From: Virgibacillus_P tibetensis
GTDB taxonomy: Bacteria; Bacillota; Bacilli; Bacillales; Amphibacillaceae
Reading direction: 5' to 3'
Length of the DNA stretch: 64,000 bases
Assembly (NCBI RefSeq): GCF_036026595.1
Contig: NZ_JARZFX010000002.1
Location: 248,001 to 312,000, forward strand
Shown: in pieces, positions 60,135 through 64,000 of the stretch
How the letters are laid out: each line of letters opens with the position of its first letter
Position numbering within the stretch: position 1 is the stretch's first letter
Notes under the pieces: generated by a model
The model's database searches: none
What the model saw: only the letters and a program-made list of their open reading frames with translations
Told to the model about the DNA's origin: nothing
Program-made: the position numbers and the translations under genes

Positions 60135-60812
60135 CACAAAATATATATAAGACGAAGTAACTGCAATGTTGATTTCCGCTCCGGGCAGTCGCTTTCACCA
60201 CTCCGGGTACAAGTGCAACATCTGCTCAGCTTCATTTCATTCGCTTTGCAGTGTTTTCTTTGCCGCTGGGCACGGCTTCAGTCTCGGGCTAACAGGATGT
60301 TAGTCATGAAGGCGTTGCGACAGGACGTCGCGTTTTTAGCCTTCCATCCCCACAAACCACCGCTGTGGGGTCTTCATAAACTCGATGAAGACATTTTTAC
60401 CTGTGATCGAGGCGCCAGGGAGTCTTCATAAACTCGATAAAGACCTTTTTACCTGTGATCGAGGCGCCAGGGAGTCTTCATAAACATGATGAAGACATTT
60501 TCACCTGTAGTCGACTCGCCAAGGAGTCTTCATAAACATGATGAAGACATTTTCACCTGTGGTCGACTCGCCAGGGAGTCTTCATAAACATGATGAAGAC
60601 ATTTTCACCTGTGGTCGACTCGCCAGGGAGTCTTCATAAACACGATGAAGACCTTCACACCTGTGATCAAACCGCGATTGAGTCTTCATAAATAAGCTAT
60701 GTTAGAAGCGAAGTATTCTGCCGAAGCGAATCCAAGCACTCAACCATCTTTAAAAAGTGAAAGGTATCACTAAGAGAATTTTCATTACTTCGTCTTTTAT
60801 ATCTACTGCGAC
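60135..60812. mobile_element. Large MITE-like repeat element, copy B
   Basis: Ends TATAAGACGAAGTAA (60146-60160) and TTACTTCGTCTTTTATA (60785-60801) are inverted copies and match those of copy A (4609-5275). Next to the right end, GAAGTATTCTGCCGAAGCGA and AAGCACTCAACCATC repeat copy A (inverted) nearly base for base. The interior has been expanded by a 52-bp tandem array. No gene. Confidence 0.65.
60370..60692. repeat. 52-bp minisatellite, six full units plus a partial seventh
   Basis: Units begin with GTCTTCAT at 60370, 60422, 60474, 60526, 60578, 60630 and 60682, exactly 52 bases apart. Each unit holds a hairpin GTCTTCAT-7-ATGAAGAC and, in the central units, a GTCGAC palindrome between CCTG and CAGG. 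Units 4 and 5 are almost identical; the outer ones diverge. The whole unit is conserved, so it is not a CRISPR array. Confidence 0.92.
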
Positions 60813-60915
60813 AATTAAACGCAATAAAACTTGCAAAAAATGTCTACAAAAAAGGAAACAGGCAGCAATCTAATATAGAGTGCTCAACCTGTTTCCCGTA
60901 TGATCTATTTATATG

Positions 60916-61899
60916 TTAAATGTCAACTTTATTCCCAAGCCCAAGCTCTGTCGCTTTCTTAAAGATCCCTTTTGCCACAACAAGATCAAAATATGCTGCT
61001 CCCACTGATTTGAAAAATGTAATCTCTTCATTCGATTCTCGGACTAATGAGTTGTCCTGATCCAAATCACTTAGCTCGCCATAAACGTCTGAGAAATTCC
61101 AGTCACTATCCTTTGCTGCATGAATGAGCTCTCCAGCCTCTTCCTTCACACTAGCCAAATCATCCACCACAATTTTTCCCGCTCGTTGAATTGTGGTCAA
61201 ATCCACCTCTCTCATGTGAGGTAAATAGGAGCCTACTCCATTAACATGTGCTCCTTCTTTGAGATCAGCTCCATTAAATACAGGCTCTTCAGACCTTGTA
61301 CTGCAGCAGATGATATCTGACGAACTGACTGCTTCCTCCGCACTGTCAACAACTCGGATTTCTGCTGTAACGCCTACAGCAATCAACTGTTCTTTAAATG
61401 ATTCTGCTTTATCTTTTGTCCGATTGAAAAGAATGATGCTATCAATACTCCGCACTTCCAGTACACCAAGCACCTGCTCGAATGCCATGGCCCCTGTACC
61501 TATAACACCTAATTTGCTGGCATTTTTTCTAGCTAATTTAGCCGTACCAATGCCAGTTAAAGCTCCTGTTCTTAACCGGGTTAAGAAAGAAGCGTTCATC
61601 ATGCAAATGTGTTCTCCGTTCGTAGCATCTGTAAGTATCAGTGCCCCCTGTGTAGTAGGCTTCCCTTTGGAAGGATTTTCAGGGAAAATCGTTACCAGCT
61701 TAACGGATGCAATATCCTGGGATAAATCCGCACTCGGCATATATAAAGAGGATGCCTGATACTTCGGGATGTCCAGCACCGTCCGATGTGGATTACTGAT
61801 TAGCCCATCTCTTTTCGATAGTAGTCCCAGCTTCACATCTGCTATTGCATCTTTCATAAAATAATTTTCCTTTATGTCTTTTTCGGAAAGTAATAACAT
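60916..61899 (-). CDS. Ornithine cyclodeaminase/mu-crystallin family protein, possible pyrroline-2-carboxylate reductase
   Basis: 327 residues. KLVTIFPENPSKGKPTTQGALIL substrate loop, ASFLTRLRTGALTGIGTAKLA helix and the NAD-binding LGVIGTGAMAFEQV are family hallmarks. Members either cyclise ornithine to proline or reduce cyclic imines. It is the third gene of a proline-catabolic unit, where a pyrroline-2-carboxylate reductase making L-proline for the dehydrogenase makes sense; that is inference. A 32-base gap follows the proline dehydrogenase gene. Confidence 0.85.
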   Translation of the reverse strand: MLLLSEKDIKENYFMKDAIADVKLGLLSKRDGLISNPHRTVLDIPKYQASSLYMPSADLSQDIASVKLVTIFPENPSKGKPTTQGALILTDATNGEHICMMNASFLTRLRTGALTGIGTAKLARKNASKLGVIGTGAMAFEQVLGVLEVRSIDSIILFNRTKDKAESFKEQLIAVGVTAEIRVVDSAEEAVSSSDIICCSTRSEEPVFNGADLKEGAHVNGVGSYLPHMREVDLTTIQRAGKIVVDDLASVKEEAGELIHAAKDSDWNFSDVYGELSDLDQDNSLVRESNEEITFFKSVGAAYFDLVVAKGIFKKATELGLGNKVDI

Positions 61900-61931
61900 G
61901 TAATCGGTCCCTTCTTCTTCATCTTTCTTGT

Positions 61932-62849
61932 TTATTTTTTAAATATACCCTTTAGAACAAACGCAACATTAGCTGGTCGCTCTGCAAGACGGCGCATATT
62001 ATAACCAAACCAGTCGTCCCCGTAAGGCATATACACACGAACTTTATATCCTTCTTTTACAAGACGCTCCTGCAGTTCATTCCGAATGCCATACAGCATT
62101 TGGAACTCAAATTGTTCACGGGGAATACGATGTTCTTTTTCCAGCTCCTTCGTGTAGGCAATTATACTGTCATCATGGGTGGCAATTGCCGTGTAATTAC
62201 CGTACAAAAGGTTTTGTTCTATAATTTTTTTATAGTTCTCATCCACATCTTTTTTGTCAGGAAAAGCAACTTCTGGTGATTCTTTATATGCACCTTTTAC
62301 CAGGCGTAAATAGGGGTTACAGCTTTTCAAATCTTCAAGATCTGCTTCTACACGATACAAGTATGCTTGTACAACTGTTCCTACATTGTCAAACTCTGAT
62401 TTTAATGTTTTATAAATAGATAATGTTTTCTCACAACGGGAATAATCCTCCATATCTATTGTAACAGTTACATTATGCCTTTTCCCTGCTTCAAGGATTT
62501 TCCGCATATTTTCCATTACAAACTCAGTAGATATGTCCAGTCCCATGGATGTCATTTTTAAAGATATTTCTGCTTTTAGCCCTTTATCTGCAATAACTTT
62601 AATTGCATGCACACATTCAGCAACAGATTCCTTTGCCTCTTTCTCATTATCAATAAACTCACCTAAGTGATCCACTGTAACTACTAATCCCTTATCGTTT
62701 AGTTTCTTTATCTTCTCAGCTGCATTGTCAATGTTAACTCCTGCTACAAAGCGAGATGCCCCAAAACGTAAACCATATTTCTTTGCTGCTTTTGTAAGAG
62801 GCTTATTATTTGATAAAAACAAAAAGAAATTACGCATAACTTGCTCCAT
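61932..62849 (-). CDS. putB: Proline dehydrogenase
   Basis: 305-residue single-domain FAD TIM-barrel enzyme. LVKGAYKESPEVAFPDK, ATHDDSIIAY, EFQMLYGIRNELQERL and VYMPYGDDWFGYNMRRLAERP are the PRODH motifs (the last has the substrate-binding arginines). Oxidises proline to pyrroline-5-carboxylate at the membrane face. ATG 62849 has GAGGTGG 6 bases upstream; an in-frame TTG 18 bases earlier has no site. It lies 63 bases downstream of the P5C dehydrogenase gene. Proline and ectoine are both compatible solutes, which fits a salt-adapted organism. Confidence 0.92.
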   Translation of the reverse strand: MEQVMRNFFLFLSNNKPLTKAAKKYGLRFGASRFVAGVNIDNAAEKIKKLNDKGLVVTVDHLGEFIDNEKEAKESVAECVHAIKVIADKGLKAEISLKMTSMGLDISTEFVMENMRKILEAGKRHNVTVTIDMEDYSRCEKTLSIYKTLKSEFDNVGTVVQAYLYRVEADLEDLKSCNPYLRLVKGAYKESPEVAFPDKKDVDENYKKIIEQNLLYGNYTAIATHDDSIIAYTKELEKEHRIPREQFEFQMLYGIRNELQERLVKEGYKVRVYMPYGDDWFGYNMRRLAERPANVAFVLKGIFKK

Positions 62850-62912
62850 TTGAATCCACCTCACCAATTATTTTTCATTTTAAAAGATTAAAGGAGTAAT
62901 GTACGTGTACAT

Positions 62913-64000
62913 TTAAAACATTTCTGACGTTGTTTTTCCTTGCATGTGGTGAATTAGGTAATCTGGCCCACCTGCTTTGGAATCTGTTCCCGACATATTG
63001 AACCCGCCAAATGGCTGGTAGCCAACAATTGCGGCTGTACAGCCACGGTTAAAGTAAAGGTTTCCAACATGGAAGTCCTGACGTGCCTGCTCTTGATGTG
63101 TTCGGTTGTTCGTTATAACCGCACCTGTTAAGCCATAGTCCGTGTTGTTTGCAATTTCAATTGCTTCGTTAAAGTCTTTTGCTTTTGTTAATGCAACAAC
63201 CGGTCCGAAGATCTCTTCCTGCATAATACGTGCGTTTGGATCTACATCGGCAAATACAGTTGGGTTGATGAACCAGCCTTTGCTGTCATCTCCATCGCCG
63301 CCTGCAAGCAGTTTCCCTTCTTTTTTGCCAATTTCAATGTAGCTTGAGATTTTATCATAGGCACCTTGGTCAATGACTGGTCCCATAAAATGAGAGTTGT
63401 CATATGGATCCCCAGCTGATAATTCCTTCGTTAATTCTGCGACACGATCTTTTACCTGATCATATACATCCTCATGGATGACGGCACGGGAACATGCGGA
63501 ACATTTCTGACCAGAGAAGCCAAATGCTGATTGGACGATGGATTGTGCAGCCAATTCGAGATCTGCTTCGTTATCAACTACAATCGTGTCCTTTCCGCCC
63601 ATTTCAATGATCGTACGCTTCAGCCATTTCTGGCCTTCCTGCACTTTTGCCGCACGTTCGAAAATACGTGTACCAACATCACGTGAGCCGGTAAAGCTTA
63701 CAAAACGTGTCCGTGGATGGTCTACAAGGTAGTCACCAACTTCACTGCCTGGCCCAGGAATGTAGTTTACTACACCTGCAGGCATGCCTGCTTCTTCAAG
63801 TACTTCCATTAGCTTATAGGCGATTACTGGCGTAGTACTTGCTGGTTTCAGCAAGACGGTGTTTCCAGAAACCATTGCCGCCGTTGTCGTTCCAGCCATG
63901 ATGGCGAACAGGAAGTTCCATGGTGAAATAACGACACCTACACCTAGTGGAATATAGTTATATTGGTTAAACTCAATCGGACGGCTTTCGATTTTCACGC
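62913..64000 (-). CDS. putC: L-glutamate gamma-semialdehyde (P5C) dehydrogenase, 5' part beyond right edge
   Basis: The C-terminal 362 or so residues are present; about 150 N-terminal residues lie beyond the right edge. VVISPWNFLFAI, NTVLLKPASTTPVIAY, FTGSRDVGTRIFERA, the catalytic glutamate in IIEMGGKDTIVVD and cysteine in GFSGQKCSACSR identify the RocA/PutC aldehyde dehydrogenase, as does the C-terminal GPDYLIHHMQGKT. It oxidises P5C (as glutamate semialdehyde) to glutamate and heads the proline unit in this window. Confidence 0.93.
   Translation of the reverse strand, partial: VKIESRPIEFNQYNYIPLGVGVVISPWNFLFAIMAGTTTAAMVSGNTVLLKPASTTPVIAYKLMEVLEEAGMPAGVVNYIPGPGSEVGDYLVDHPRTRFVSFTGSRDVGTRIFERAAKVQEGQKWLKRTIIEMGGKDTIVVDNEADLELAAQSIVQSAFGFSGQKCSACSRAVIHEDVYDQVKDRVAELTKELSAGDPYDNSHFMGPVIDQGAYDKISSYIEIGKKEGKLLAGGDGDDSKGWFINPTVFADVDPNARIMQEEIFGPVVALTKAKDFNEAIEIANNTDYGLTGAVITNNRTHQEQARQDFHVGNLYFNRGCTAAIVGYQPFGGFNMSGTDSKAGGPDYLIHHMQGKTTSEMF

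Noticed and set aside
60370..60692. Regularly spaced repeats that look at first like a CRISPR array
   Set aside because: The entire 52-base unit is conserved, there are no unique spacers, and no cas gene is in the window.

Overview
The window is 64 kb of low-GC Gram-positive DNA and looks like a halophilic or halotolerant Bacillaceae (Oceanobacillus/Virgibacillus/Lentibacillus type). The reasons are AGGAGG-type ribosome binding sites, CcpA (cre) boxes, a T-box leader, a PRD-type PTS regulator, a SinI-like anti-repressor, ectoine catabolism genes, and intergenic repeats of a type common in this family. Almost all genes lie on the minus strand. No rRNA, tRNA, phage, complete IS or CRISPR array was seen. 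The genus call is inference.

Layout, left to right. 1-6.9 kb: ectoine uptake and degradation (ehuC partial, ehuB, doeA), an APC permease and a class III aminotransferase; doeA has a strong promoter and a cre box, and the aminotransferase has a leader ending in a terminator. 7-11.2 kb: a membrane-anchored protein, an M17 aminopeptidase with no normal start codon, a polytopic membrane protein and a CoxG-like SRPBCC protein. 11.4-18.9 kb: a galactitol-type PTS operon (PRD regulator, IIA, IIB, IIC, two polyol dehydrogenases, DeoC aldolase, and a 52-residue membrane protein absent from simple ORF calls). 19-20 kb: YitT family. 20-26.5 kb: a cobalamin riboswitch controlling a cell-wall-anchored protein built like transcobalamin/intrinsic factor, a DUF4430 lipoprotein and a complete ECF transporter (T, A, S). 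26.6-38 kb: threonine dehydratase and the ilvB-ilvN-ilvC-leuA-leuB-leuC-leuD operon behind a T-box and an upstream cre, then ilvD. 38-41 kb: a BASS transporter followed by a decayed zone (SDR fragment, MITE-like element, aldo/keto reductase pseudogene, GC-rich repeat).

41-46 kb: a four-carbon acid-sugar operon (DeoR regulator, DUF1537 kinase, PdxA2-like dehydrogenase, GntP permease), then gene relics, a HAD hydrolase and an ASCH protein. 47.9-52.2 kb: a fosmidomycin-resistance-type MFS pump and a unit of M19 dipeptidase, DUF819 membrane protein and XRE-cupin regulator. 52.5-59 kb: a 1726-residue sensor (pseudokinase, AAA ATPase, helical repeats, GAF, histidine kinase), a small SinI-like protein and an OmpR-type regulator. 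59-61 kb: a polysaccharide deacetylase lipoprotein and a large repeat element carrying a 52-bp minisatellite. 61-64 kb: proline catabolism (P5C dehydrogenase partial, proline dehydrogenase) with an ornithine-cyclodeaminase family gene.

The most interesting system is the riboswitch-controlled B12 capture and uptake operon. Next are the giant sensor whose kinase-like domain has lost its catalytic residues and its convergent SinI-like neighbour. Several genes (aminopeptidase, threonine dehydratase, HAD hydrolase, aldo/keto reductase) show single-base frame problems, mostly near their starts; these could be real decay or assembly indels.
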